DNA of 64,000 nt from Nocardia stercoris (GCF_003696265.1 NZ_RFFH01000006.1:219149-283148); one strand, 5' to 3'; positions 36,528 through 45,502 are shown, counted from the first letter of the stretch. A program made the numbers and translations. The notes: generated from the letters alone by a model not told the origin.

Positions 36528-37762
36528 TGAAGCGATCGATGCGCATCCTGGCGACGGCGCTGGTCGCGGCCGCCTGCACCGTGACCGTCAGCTCCTGCGG
36601 CACGGCCGCGAACAAGCCCACCGCGGGCGAGATCGACGTCCGCACTCTCGATGTCGGCAAATACCCGATCGAACCGCTGGACATCAACGCTGATCAGGAG
36701 CCCGGCACGCTGGACTGGTCACAGGCCGGCTCGGTGCAGATGGCCGAGGTGGTGGCCACCCCGGATCAGGTCGACCCGAAGCTGATCTACAACGCCGGGG
36801 AATACCAGTCCGAGTCGTTCACCGCCGCGGTCCCCAAGCAGATCCTCGGTGATTCCGATCTGCTGGGCCCGATACTGCAGCGCGACCACATGTACTTCGG
36901 TTTCACCACAACGGGTTTGGACAAGGCGTCCAACGACTTCTCCGACTACCACTGGCCCGCTTTGAGTTCCCCGGGCAAGGGCTTGGCCATCTCGGTGATG
37001 CAGTTCGGCACCGAGGACGACGCCAAACGCGCCGCCACCGACCTCTACAACGCCCGCTTCGACACCTACCACGACCAGAACCAGCCGGTGCCGCTGCCGA
37101 AATACCCGGACGCACACGCCCAATGGCAGCCCGGTGTCGCCTCCCTGGAGGCCTTCCTCCCGCACGGCCGGTACGTGACCGTGGCAATGGTGGCCACCCC
37201 CACCGCGGACCTCGGTGCCCTCACAGCCCTGGCCCAGCAGACCTTCGACGTCCAGCAGCCCCTGCTGGACACCCGCAAACTGATCAGCGACATGGACGCG
37301 GTCCGGCTCCCGCTGGACCCGGACTACCTGCTCAGCCGCACCCTGAACCCGGAACAGTCCGAGAGCCCGTCCTTCGACGACGTCAACCTCGCCGTCGGCG
37401 CCCATACGTACCTGCACTACACGATGGACCGGCACGCGTCCCGCACAGTCCTCGACGCCCTCGGCGCCACAGCCGTGGCCCGCACCGACGCCGCCGTCGT
37501 GGTCAAAGCCCGCGACACAGCCACCGCGAAAAAAGCCGTCACAGAACACCTCTCCACCCGCCCCAACGGCGCCCCCGCCGACGCCCCACCACGAGTACCG
37601 GATTCGGCCTGCATGGAGTACCCGAACTCCTCCAGCTCCCGCTACACCTGCATGGTCGCCTACCGCCAATACGTCGGCTACGTCCAAGCCGGCCAACTGA
37701 CCGACGCCCAACAACGAGCCGCCGCCCAGTACGCACTACTGGCCAACAGCCAGTGGGAGTGA
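36527..37762 (+). CDS. DUF7373-type lipoprotein, B member of pair 1
   Basis: The 411-residue lipoprotein (lipobox VTVSSC) is the diverged paralogue of the A gene. B proteins carry GEIDVRTLDVGKYPIEPLDIN after the lipid Cys, VMQFGT, LPKYPDAHAQWQPG, LPLDPDYLLSRTLNP and a C-terminus ending AAAQYALLANSQWE. A proteins end AQYAILVK. Its start codon overlaps the A stop (36527), so the two are made together, perhaps as a heterodimer on the outer face of the membrane. That partnership is an inference. Codon use is strongly GC-biased. Confidence 0.8.
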   Translation: MKRSMRILATALVAAACTVTVSSCGTAANKPTAGEIDVRTLDVGKYPIEPLDINADQEPGTLDWSQAGSVQMAEVVATPDQVDPKLIYNAGEYQSESFTAAVPKQILGDSDLLGPILQRDHMYFGFTTTGLDKASNDFSDYHWPALSSPGKGLAISVMQFGTEDDAKRAATDLYNARFDTYHDQNQPVPLPKYPDAHAQWQPGVASLEAFLPHGRYVTVAMVATPTADLGALTALAQQTFDVQQPLLDTRKLISDMDAVRLPLDPDYLLSRTLNPEQSESPSFDDVNLAVGAHTYLHYTMDRHASRTVLDALGATAVARTDAAVVVKARDTATAKKAVTEHLSTRPNGAPADAPPRVPDSACMEYPNSSSSRYTCMVAYRQYVGYVQAGQLTDAQQRAAAQYALLANSQWE

Positions 37763-37921
37763 GCGGGAAGCATCCGTGCCGTCGCCTGGGTGAGGTTCGC
37801 TGACCTGCCGAGTCGCCACGCACCGACGAAATTCGGTCGAGGACTCCGGGGTGGTGGATGTTAGGTTCGAGACGTAAGGCGGGAACGCGCGGGGGTCGGC
37901 AGCTCGCCGGGGAGGGAAGTC

Positions 37922-39184
37922 GTGCGTAGTTCAGTGGGGTTGGTGACTGCACTCGTCGTGGTGATGGCGATGGTCACGGGCGGGTGTGGGGACCACGCGG
38001 GCAATGGGGTGAGCGATCCCGTCGTCGATCTCAGCCAGCTGGATGTCGGGCCCTATGACCCTGAGCCGCATCCGTTGCCAGCGCCGAAGAACGCGGCCGA
38101 GGCGGCACTGTACGAAGGAATACGGCTGGGGAACGTTCTTCCTTTGGCTTCGGACATCGACCCGAAGTTCAAGTACTCCGGAATCCAATCCGGTCTGGTC
38201 CTTGGAGCCGGCCCGGACGTGAAGAACGACTTTGTCGGCGCGCTGTGGGCCGACGATCAATTCAGTGAGGACGCTCCTGGCTATATTGGCGGATACACCA
38301 CATACGGCACCGACAGCCCACACACCCTGGGCAACCAACTGGTCAACGCCGTGATGATCTTCGGCAATGAGCAGCAGGCGACCACGGCAGCAGCGGCCTT
38401 CTCGGCACGCGCCTTCAGCGACTCTCACGCCGGCATTTACGGCACACCCACCGACGCCTACGGTAATCAGCTTCCGGACACTGCGAACGAAGAACTTCCG
38501 ATCGCCAAATACCCGGGCGCACACGCACACTGGAAGTCCGGGTGGCAGCAAGTCCACAGCTGGTACCCCACTGGGAAGTTCGTCGTGTACACGGGGTACC
38601 GCGGTCAGGCCGACCTGAAGCTCGGTCACGCCAACCGGACTGTACTGACTCAATTCGTATCGGACAGTCTCGATCACGTGGTCCCGGCACTGCAGAAGTT
38701 CACTCCCACCCCACCGGATCAGCTGATGTCGGTTCCGGTGGATCCCGAGAAGATGCTGGAGCGAATGATGCGCCCACCACGAGGGGACAGCGACGACGCG
38801 AAGCTGCAACCGGTGGTGTACAACGCACACACGCAACTCAACTTCGAATCCGATCAGGAAGTGGCACGCGCCAGGTTCGATCGCGACGGCATCGATCTCA
38901 TCGCCGACTACATGACTGTGCTGTATCGCACGCGCGACTCCGCGGCGGCCCTCGAAGTTCGCGATGAACTCGGTGGACCGCACCGGCACAATCGCGCCGC
39001 CGCGCCACCGAAGGGTCTGCCACCTGCGCTGTGCCGCGAAGACTTGACTGCGGGCAGGATGGCCAACCGCTTCTACTGTGCGGTGAAGTACGGGCGCTAC
39101 GCCACAATGTCGTGGTCCAATCAGCTGACCGATGCCCAGCAGCGTATCTCGGCGCAATACGAGATCCTGGTGAAGACGAAATGA
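37922..39184 (+). CDS. DUF7373-type lipoprotein, A member of pair 2
   Basis: The 420-residue lipoprotein (lipobox MVTGGC) has the A-type landmarks VDLSQLDVGPYDPEP, SDIDPKFKY, AVMIFGN, IAKYPGAHAHW, VDPEKMLERM, FYCAVKYGRYATMSW and AQQRISAQYEILVK. It is a clear duplicate of the 35283 gene. Compared with pair 1, codon choice is noticeably less GC-extreme. The GTG start at 37922 has GGGAGGGAAG upstream. It overlaps the following B gene as ATGA. Confidence 0.8.
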   Translation: MRSSVGLVTALVVVMAMVTGGCGDHAGNGVSDPVVDLSQLDVGPYDPEPHPLPAPKNAAEAALYEGIRLGNVLPLASDIDPKFKYSGIQSGLVLGAGPDVKNDFVGALWADDQFSEDAPGYIGGYTTYGTDSPHTLGNQLVNAVMIFGNEQQATTAAAAFSARAFSDSHAGIYGTPTDAYGNQLPDTANEELPIAKYPGAHAHWKSGWQQVHSWYPTGKFVVYTGYRGQADLKLGHANRTVLTQFVSDSLDHVVPALQKFTPTPPDQLMSVPVDPEKMLERMMRPPRGDSDDAKLQPVVYNAHTQLNFESDQEVARARFDRDGIDLIADYMTVLYRTRDSAAALEVRDELGGPHRHNRAAAPPKGLPPALCREDLTAGRMANRFYCAVKYGRYATMSWSNQLTDAQQRISAQYEILVKTK

Positions 39185-40431
39185 CGACCATGCGCGGCCT
39201 CGCAGTCCTGATCATCGCCATCCTGACCGCCGTGTCGCTGTCCTCCTGCAGCGTCGTGTCCGGCGGACCGACAGCGGGCGAGATCGATGTTCGAACTCTC
39301 AATATCGGCAAGTATCCGGTCAAGCCACTCGACATCAACAACGACGCGGAACCCGGAATGCTCAGCTGGTCACAAGTGGGCAGCCTGCGCTTGGGCGAGG
39401 ATGTCGCCACGCCGGATCAAGTATCGCCCGGACTGGTATCCAACGGTGACTATCACCCTCGGACCTTCAGCGCCCAGAGCCCGGCGAAGGATCTCGGAGA
39501 CTCGAGCGACATGCAGTCGGTCGCACAACGGCACCGCCTGATGTTCGGTTTCGAATCCGAAGGGTACGACACAGATACCATTTTCGCCCGCTACGATTGG
39601 CCGTACATGGCCCAGAACGGTACCGGTCTGAGCATCATGGTCATGCAGTTCGGCTCCCCCGCAGAGGCATCCGCCGCCGCCACCGAATTCTACGAAGCAG
39701 ATTTCGGACGGTACCAAGACCAGAACCAGCCTGCTCCGATTGCGAAATATCCTGATACACATGCCCATTGGCGTCCAGGGACGCCCACACTGCGGAGTTT
39801 TCTGGCACATGGTCCCTATGTGACGGCCCTGCTCGTGGCAACTCCCACCGCAGATCTCACTGCACTAACCATGTTGGCCCAACAGGCCTATGACGTACAA
39901 CTACCGAAGCTCGATGCACGCAACCTGATCACCGACGAGGACGCGGTACACCTTCCGCTGGACCCCGACCACATCCTCAGCCGAACCCTCAATCCTTATG
40001 CGTTCGAGATGCCGCTGGGAAGTTCCAACGACCAGAACACCGTCGTCGGTCCGCACACGCTCCTCAACTATGAACCGAACTTCGTGCGAGCGAAGCAGAC
40101 GTTGGACGCGCTCGGGGTTACCTCGGCTGCATTCACCGACTCCGCGCTCGTACTGCGTACCGCCGACCCCAACCATGCTCGAAAGGCCGTCACCGATCAT
40201 CTCACAATGGCGGTCGACGGGTCAGTGGTCGACGTACCGCCCGGCGTTCCCGACGCGACCTGTCTGCAGTACACCGGGTGGGCCGGAATCGGTTCGGATG
40301 ACGGCTTTAAATTCCTCTGCATCGTGGCGTACCGCCAGTACGTCGGTTACGTCGCCTCCCTGCAACTGACGGACGCGCAGCAGAAGGCTGCTGCCCAGTA
40401 CGCATTGTTCGCAAACAGCCAGTGGGAATAG
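39181..40431 (+). CDS. DUF7373-type lipoprotein, B member of pair 2
   Basis: The 416-residue lipoprotein (lipobox VSLSSC) has GEIDVRTLNIGKYPVKPLDIN, VMQFGS, IAKYPDTHAHWRPG, LPLDPDHILSRTLNP, a C-terminal CIVAYRQYVGY and AAAQYALFANSQWE. ATG 39181 overlaps the A stop (ATGA). An upstream in-frame start would reach into the A gene and is rejected. It is followed by 116 bases and then the kinase gene, so read-through or a separate kinase promoter are both possible. Confidence 0.8.
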   Translation: MTTMRGLAVLIIAILTAVSLSSCSVVSGGPTAGEIDVRTLNIGKYPVKPLDINNDAEPGMLSWSQVGSLRLGEDVATPDQVSPGLVSNGDYHPRTFSAQSPAKDLGDSSDMQSVAQRHRLMFGFESEGYDTDTIFARYDWPYMAQNGTGLSIMVMQFGSPAEASAAATEFYEADFGRYQDQNQPAPIAKYPDTHAHWRPGTPTLRSFLAHGPYVTALLVATPTADLTALTMLAQQAYDVQLPKLDARNLITDEDAVHLPLDPDHILSRTLNPYAFEMPLGSSNDQNTVVGPHTLLNYEPNFVRAKQTLDALGVTSAAFTDSALVLRTADPNHARKAVTDHLTMAVDGSVVDVPPGVPDATCLQYTGWAGIGSDDGFKFLCIVAYRQYVGYVASLQLTDAQQKAAAQYALFANSQWE

Positions 40432-40547
40432 CCCAGGCACGCGGCTCCGCCCAAGACCATGATCAGCACCTCGACCGGAATCAGACCAGCCCGGTATGCT
40501 CCGGCAGAGGTTGTCTCCCCCACCGTACGAGCAGGAGTTTGTGACAG

Positions 40548-42257
40548 ATGGCGATGAGTCCCGGCACCATCGTCGGTGGGTACCGAATCCAGCGCCTGCT
40601 CGGCCAGGGCGGCATGGGCGCGGTGTACCTGGCGAAGCACCCGAGTCTGCCGCGGATGGACGCGGTCAAGGTGCTGTCCTCGGAGATGTCCAACGACGCC
40701 GAGTTCCGCGGCCGTTTCGAGCGCGAGGCCAATCTGGTTGCCGCGCTGGATCATCCGAACATCGTCTCGGTGTACAACCGGGGCGAGGAGAACGGCCAGC
40801 TGTGGATCGCCATGCAGTACGTCGACGGCACGGACTGCTCAGCGGAACTGGCCCGCGACCCGCACTCGATGACTCCGCTGCGTGCGCTGCGCATCGTCAC
40901 CGAAGTCGGCAAGGGCCTCGACTATGCCCACCGGCGCGGGTTGCTGCACCGCGACATCAAGCCCGCGAACTTCCTGCTGGCCAAGGGTGACGACGACGAG
41001 GAGGAACGAGTCTTCCTGGCCGACTTCGGTGTCGCCAAATCGGAAGAGGACACCAACGAGCTCACCCAGACGGGCAGCTTCGTGGCCACCATCGCGTACG
41101 CGCCTCCGGAACAGCTGCAGGGCGGTTCCGTGGACCACCGCGGTGACATCTACAGCCTCGCCTGCTCGTTCTACAAGCTGCTGACGGGCCAGAACCCTTA
41201 TCCGGCAACACAACCGGCGATGGTGATGATGGGTCACCTCTACGAGCCGCCGCCGCGCCCCACGGCAGTAAATCCGCACTTGCCTGCCGGACTGGACCAG
41301 CTGTTCGCCAAAGCGATGGCCAAGAACCCGGCCGACCGTTTCAATACCTGCCGCGAATTCACCGAGGCAGCGACGGCAATCCTCAAGCCGGGTTACCAGC
41401 CGACCGGCAGCCACACTGCACCGTCGTACCCGATCCAGACCTACGCGCCCACCGGCACGGATCCTCGTGGGGCACAGGTTAATCCGACCACCGGATCGTA
41501 CGGGCAGACCTACTCCCAGCAGTACGGGCAGGCGGGCAACTACACCCAGACCGGGAACTACGGCCAGACGGGGAACTACGGCCAGGCCGGCGGCTATCCG
41601 CAGCAGCCGCCCGCCTCCTCCGGATCCTCGACCTCACTCACGCTGAAGCCGACCACCCAGCCCCGCCGCAAGCTGATGATCGGCGCCGGCGCTGCGGTCG
41701 TCGTGGTTCTGGCCATCGTCATCGGGATCGTCGCCACCAAGGGCAGCAGCCCGAGCACACCCGCCGCTTCGTCGACCTCGAGCGCGGCCCCTGCCATCGC
41801 GACGCCCGGCACCTATACCTCACCGGACCAGGCCGCCAAGGCCAACCCTCTGTTCAAGGGCAAGTCCGTCACCATCGTCGATGTCACGAACAACGACAAG
41901 ATGGCCATCTATCTGAGCAGCACACCCCAGACCCAGTTCATGGAGGCCCTGGGGTTCGTCTACAACCTGAACTACTCCAAGTCCGGGGACGAGCCGTCGC
42001 CGCGCCCGCTGAGTGACACCGACTACAACGGTATCGAAGCGTCCTCGGACAGCTACATTCTCGCCGTCCGCAGCGATGCCCAAGCCGGCAACGGTGGCCT
42101 GCTCGGCATTCCGTACCAGCTGCAGAGTTCGCGAGCGAAGGTCATCCCGCTCGACGACCCGGCGGCGGTGTCGGCTATGCGGAACTGGAGTCCCGGCTCG
42201 CAGCAGATACTGCTGGACAAGCTGGTCCCGGCGCTGCAAAAGGGCGTCACGAAGTAA
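40548..42257 (+). CDS. Receptor-type Ser/Thr protein kinase, PknB-like
   Basis: The 569-residue protein has an N-terminal kinase domain (about 10-278): GQGGMGAVY glycine loop, catalytic Lys41 in AVK, HRDIKPAN (Asp136), DFG (159-161) and the APPEQ motif. A juxtamembrane linker (285-373) is rich in Gly/Asn/Tyr/Gln with short GQTGNY-type repeats. One transmembrane helix (about 377-397) precedes an external region of about 170 residues that is not a PASTA domain and that I do not recognise. The kinase could sense envelope signals and phosphorylate the FHA proteins nearby. It lies 19 bases before the third lipoprotein pair, so the two are probably co-transcribed. Confidence 0.92.
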   Translation: MAMSPGTIVGGYRIQRLLGQGGMGAVYLAKHPSLPRMDAVKVLSSEMSNDAEFRGRFEREANLVAALDHPNIVSVYNRGEENGQLWIAMQYVDGTDCSAELARDPHSMTPLRALRIVTEVGKGLDYAHRRGLLHRDIKPANFLLAKGDDDEEERVFLADFGVAKSEEDTNELTQTGSFVATIAYAPPEQLQGGSVDHRGDIYSLACSFYKLLTGQNPYPATQPAMVMMGHLYEPPPRPTAVNPHLPAGLDQLFAKAMAKNPADRFNTCREFTEAATAILKPGYQPTGSHTAPSYPIQTYAPTGTDPRGAQVNPTTGSYGQTYSQQYGQAGNYTQTGNYGQTGNYGQAGGYPQQPPASSGSSTSLTLKPTTQPRRKLMIGAGAAVVVVLAIVIGIVATKGSSPSTPAASSTSSAAPAIATPGTYTSPDQAAKANPLFKGKSVTIVDVTNNDKMAIYLSSTPQTQFMEALGFVYNLNYSKSGDEPSPRPLSDTDYNGIEASSDSYILAVRSDAQAGNGGLLGIPYQLQSSRAKVIPLDDPAAVSAMRNWSPGSQQILLDKLVPALQKGVTK

Positions 42258-42276
42258 GGCCGCCGGGGGGGACATC

Positions 42277-43542
42277 ATGCACAGGGCAACAGCTATTTTC
42301 GGCGTGTGCCTGATCGCGGTGGTGCTGGCCGTGAGCGGGTGCGGTTCGAGCACACCGAAACCGCCGCCGCCGGCGCCGGTGGATCTGAGCCAGCTGGACG
42401 TCGGTAACCTGCCGACGCAACCGAAGGACTTCGGCAAGACCACGACGGTCGACAAGGGCCGCTTGGTCGAGGCCGCCCGCCTCGGCAATTACGTCCCCCT
42501 GCCGGCGGAGATCGACCCCGCGCTGAAGTTCGCGCCGGGCGGGACATCCGGTGTCGTGCGTGAGTTCATCTCCTTCGACTCCGCCGCGATCCGCCTGCGA
42601 ACGAACGCCGACCCCGGCGCATTCACCGCAGCGGCTCCCGGATTCGTCTCGGGGTTCGTGATCAGTGGATCGACCGACCGCATCGGAAATCTGGCGGTCG
42701 ACGTCGACAACGTCGTCATGATCTTCACCGATGACAAGGCAGCAGCGGCCGCCGCCACCGGGATGGGCAACGCCGATTTCGCCGACGGGGCCGGGAAGAA
42801 CCGGGTCACCATAGACCAGTATCCCGGCGCCCTCGCATACACCGGAACGTCCGCGGGGGTACTGACCTCTTGGTTCCCGTATCGCAACTACGTGATACTC
42901 ACCGCCGTCGACGATAATGTGCTGAGCGAGATCAACTTCTTCGACGGCCCGGGTGGTAAGCCGAAACCATTGGACCCCAACGATCTTCCCCGGCTCACGA
43001 AGTGGGTCACCGAGACTATCCATGCTCTCGGACCACAGCTGGACAAGTTTCCGCTCACCCCACAGGACAAGCTGACCGACCTCGACGTGGATCTGGACGG
43101 CGTACTGAGCCGCACCCTACCGACCGCGGTTGCCGACACGTCGAGCTTCAACGGCGGAATCCCCGCTGCCTACGACGCGCACGGTGGCCTGCAAGTATCC
43201 CGCTGGCCCGACCACGATATCGACCTCTTCCGGGAAACCGGCGTGGACCGGGTCGCCAAGAACGGCGGAACCGTCTATCGCGCAAAGGATCCGGAGTCGG
43301 CGGAGAAAATCGCGGTCGCGCACACGACGCTGGGACGGACCTATCGACCGGCCGCCGCACCGCGCGGCCTACCGAACGCGCGCTGCACCGAGGACCGGCT
43401 CGCCAATCAGTACAACCAGCTACCCCGCTTCTACTGCTCGGTGACCTTCGGACGCTATGCGGCTGACGTCGCAGCCACCCAGCTCGCGGACGCGCAACAG
43501 CGGATCTCGGCACAGTACGCGATCCTCGTCAACAGCAAATGA
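42277..43542 (+). CDS. DUF7373-type lipoprotein, A member of pair 3
   Basis: The 421-residue lipoprotein (lipobox LAVSGC) is the most diverged A member: VDLSQLDVGNLPTQP, AEIDPALKF, VVMIFTD, IDQYPGALAYTG (replacing YPGAHAHW), DVDLDGVLSRTL, FYCSVTFGRYAADV and AQQRISAQYAILVNSK. Start ATG 42277 directly follows the signal-peptide logic. In-frame codons upstream lie inside the kinase gene. Its closeness to the kinase gene suggests that this pair, rather than pairs 1 and 2, is the kinase's direct partner. Confidence 0.8.
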   Translation: MHRATAIFGVCLIAVVLAVSGCGSSTPKPPPPAPVDLSQLDVGNLPTQPKDFGKTTTVDKGRLVEAARLGNYVPLPAEIDPALKFAPGGTSGVVREFISFDSAAIRLRTNADPGAFTAAAPGFVSGFVISGSTDRIGNLAVDVDNVVMIFTDDKAAAAAATGMGNADFADGAGKNRVTIDQYPGALAYTGTSAGVLTSWFPYRNYVILTAVDDNVLSEINFFDGPGGKPKPLDPNDLPRLTKWVTETIHALGPQLDKFPLTPQDKLTDLDVDLDGVLSRTLPTAVADTSSFNGGIPAAYDAHGGLQVSRWPDHDIDLFRETGVDRVAKNGGTVYRAKDPESAEKIAVAHTTLGRTYRPAAAPRGLPNARCTEDRLANQYNQLPRFYCSVTFGRYAADVAATQLADAQQRISAQYAILVNSK

Positions 43543-44756
43543 TCGAGGACAGAACCGAAATCATGTGGGCACGAGCAGCTTCCGTCGCGGTCATCCTGGC
43601 TACCGCCCTGTCCGCCACGAGTTGCGGCACGCACACGGCCGGTACCGCCCGCCCCGCCGAACCAGACGTCCGCACCCTCGACGTGGGGCAGTATTCCACT
43701 GATCCCTTGGATCTCCGCTCGACCTATTACCCGACCTACCTCGATGCCAAGGAACTCGCTGTCGCACGGCTGGCCGACCAGGTCCTCACCGGCGAGGAGA
43801 TCGACCCCAAGCTGAAATTCGGGCTCGGAAGCAAGGCGGTCACCGAAGGATACGACACATCCGTGGATCCCGCGGCCCTCGACGACAACGGGCTCATGTT
43901 CGGCTTCGCGTCCGCGGCGACCGATCGCGAATCCGACCGGTACGGGGGCACTCCGCACGACGGTCTCGGCGCCACCTTGCTGGTCATGCAGTTTCCGACC
44001 GCAGACAACGCCGCCACCGCCGCCGCCCAGATCGACGAACGAGGCTTCGCTGGAGCGGCGGGGAGCCAGCATCTACAGCTCGCCGATTACCCTGCCGCAC
44101 ACAGCTATTGGAATCCCGATACTCCGACACTGCACTCGACCGTCGCCCACGGCCAGTATGTGGTCAGCCTGGTGGTGCAGCAACCCACAGCCGATCCGGC
44201 CGCACTGACCCGGATGGCCGCGACCGCCTACGCCGCCCAGCTGCCGAAGCTGGACGCACTCGCGCCGCTGACCCCAGAACAGATCCTGCGCCTGCCGTTC
44301 GACCCGGACCGCATGCTGCTGCGCACGCTGAATCCGGACGGCTTCACCATTCCTTCGTTCACCGACCGAATCTCGGGGGAACCGGCCGGCTTGCTGCATC
44401 AGAGCCGCGACCGCGACTATTGGCAGCATCTGCTGGCACGGGAAGGGGTCGATCGTTTCGCGCTGACCTCCCTGCAGACGCGGGCGATCCTGCTGCGCAG
44501 CCGTGATTCGGCCAGTGCCGATCGCCTGGCCGAGGAGATCGTGCACCACGGCTACCCCGGTGACACCGCACCGCCGCCCGGAGTGCCGACCGCGAAATGC
44601 GGTGAGAAGAAGCCCGACGACGACGATTACCACACGAAACGGTTCCGCTGCACGGTGTCGTACCGGCAGTACGTCGCCTGGCTGGACAGTGATCAGCTGC
44701 AGGATGTACACCAACAGGCTGCCGCACAATACGCGCTGCTGGCCAACAGTCAGTAG
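43539..44756 (+). CDS. DUF7373-type lipoprotein, B member of pair 3
   Basis: The 405-residue lipoprotein (lipobox LSATSC) has EPDVRTLDVGQYSTDPLDL, EEIDPKLKF, VMQFPT, LADYPAAHSYWNPD, LPFDPDRMLLRTLNP, CTVSYRQYVAWL and AAAQYALLANSQ. ATG 43539 overlaps the A stop (ATGA). A second in-frame Met eight codons later is a possible start. It is the last gene of the cluster, followed by a strong inverted repeat. Confidence 0.8.
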   Translation: MIEDRTEIMWARAASVAVILATALSATSCGTHTAGTARPAEPDVRTLDVGQYSTDPLDLRSTYYPTYLDAKELAVARLADQVLTGEEIDPKLKFGLGSKAVTEGYDTSVDPAALDDNGLMFGFASAATDRESDRYGGTPHDGLGATLLVMQFPTADNAATAAAQIDERGFAGAAGSQHLQLADYPAAHSYWNPDTPTLHSTVAHGQYVVSLVVQQPTADPAALTRMAATAYAAQLPKLDALAPLTPEQILRLPFDPDRMLLRTLNPDGFTIPSFTDRISGEPAGLLHQSRDRDYWQHLLAREGVDRFALTSLQTRAILLRSRDSASADRLAEEIVHHGYPGDTAPPPGVPTAKCGEKKPDDDDYHTKRFRCTVSYRQYVAWLDSDQLQDVHQQAAAQYALLANSQ

Positions 44757-44776
44757 CTTCCTGCCCCCGAATACAC

Positions 44777-44812
44777 CTGTGCCCCGGGCATTTCGAGATG
44801 ACCGGGGCACAG
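44777..44812. terminator. Inverted repeat between convergent lipoprotein and ESX genes
   Basis: CTGTGCCCCGG (44777-44787) and CCGGGGCACAG (44802-44812) form a perfect 11-bp stem with a 14-base loop, followed by a 14-bp palindrome at 44812-44825. There is no T run. It is a plausible bidirectional terminator of the lipoprotein cluster and the WXG100 genes. Confidence 0.6.
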
Positions 44813-44832
44813 TCGCACGTGCGACTCCAGGC

Positions 44833-45132
44833 TCAGTGGAACAGCTTGGAGAGGTTCTGGTCGGTGTTCTGCAGGTCGTCGTTGCCCGCGCCGACCGTCT
44901 GACCGGCCGAGTGCAGCGTGGTCTTCAAGTCGGTCATCCGCTCGTTCCAGTTGCCCAGTTTCTGCTGGAACGAGTCGTTCATCTGGCCGTCGGCCTGCTC
45001 GCAGTACTGCTGGACGCCCTTGTAGAACTCCTGCAGGTCGGCCTCGAGCGCGCCGGCCTTCTTGACAATGGCGTCGGCCAGCTCGTTGACCTCGTGGAAC
45101 TTGGAAAAAACGACACCGGGATCGGTGGCCAT
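44833..45132 (-). CDS. WXG100-family protein without the W-x-G loop
   Basis: The 99-residue two-helix protein has the length and heptad pattern of ESX-secreted proteins. Where a W-x-G turn is expected it has EQADGQMNDSF. The only Trp (QQKLGNWNERMTDL) sits in helix 2, matching the second conserved Trp of EsxA. No Y/F-x-x-x-D/E export signal is evident at the C-terminus (AGQTVGAGNDDLQ). It is encoded 43 bases after the other WXG100 gene and is probably its dimer partner. TAGGAG precedes the ATG. Confidence 0.8.
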   Translation of the reverse strand: MATDPGVVFSKFHEVNELADAIVKKAGALEADLQEFYKGVQQYCEQADGQMNDSFQQKLGNWNERMTDLKTTLHSAGQTVGAGNDDLQNTDQNLSKLFH

Positions 45133-45175
45133 GATTGAACTCCTAGGTTCGAAAGTGAGAGAGAGTGTCCGCAGC

Positions 45176-45502
45176 TCAGAGGCCGGGCAGATCCAGCGAG
45201 CCCATGAGCTGCGACACCTGGGCCTTGTTGGTTTCGTCCTGAGCCTGGAAGGTCTTGCCCGCAGTCTTGAGGCTGTCGGCGGTCTGCATGAGGGTGTCGT
45301 TCATCGACTTGAACTTGTCCGTGAACGAATCCATGAGCGTGATGAACGCGTTGGCCGCAGTGCCGCCCCACTTCGACGGGATCGCGTCGGTTTCGGTCCG
45401 CAACTCAGTGATGGCCTTGTTCAGAATGTCGTGCAGGTCGGTGAAGTCCTGGACCTTCTGGTCGAGCTGTTCCTGGCTGTACTTCATGTTTGCCGCTGCC
45501 AT
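45176..45502 (-). CDS. WXG100-family ESX protein
   Basis: The 108-residue helical hairpin has the W-x-G turn (SKWGGTAANAF, about 44-54) and a C-terminal F-x-x-x-D element (FQAQDE, about 88-93) that can replace the Y-x-x-x-D/E type VII export signal. It should be secreted as a dimer with the neighbouring protein through the EccC channel. GAGGAG precedes ATG 45502. Upstream in-frame codons are not ESX-like and are excluded. The position corresponds to esxT/esxU of ESX-4, but I cannot say which. Confidence 0.88.
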   Translation of the reverse strand: MAAANMKYSQEQLDQKVQDFTDLHDILNKAITELRTETDAIPSKWGGTAANAFITLMDSFTDKFKSMNDTLMQTADSLKTAGKTFQAQDETNKAQVSQLMGSLDLPGL

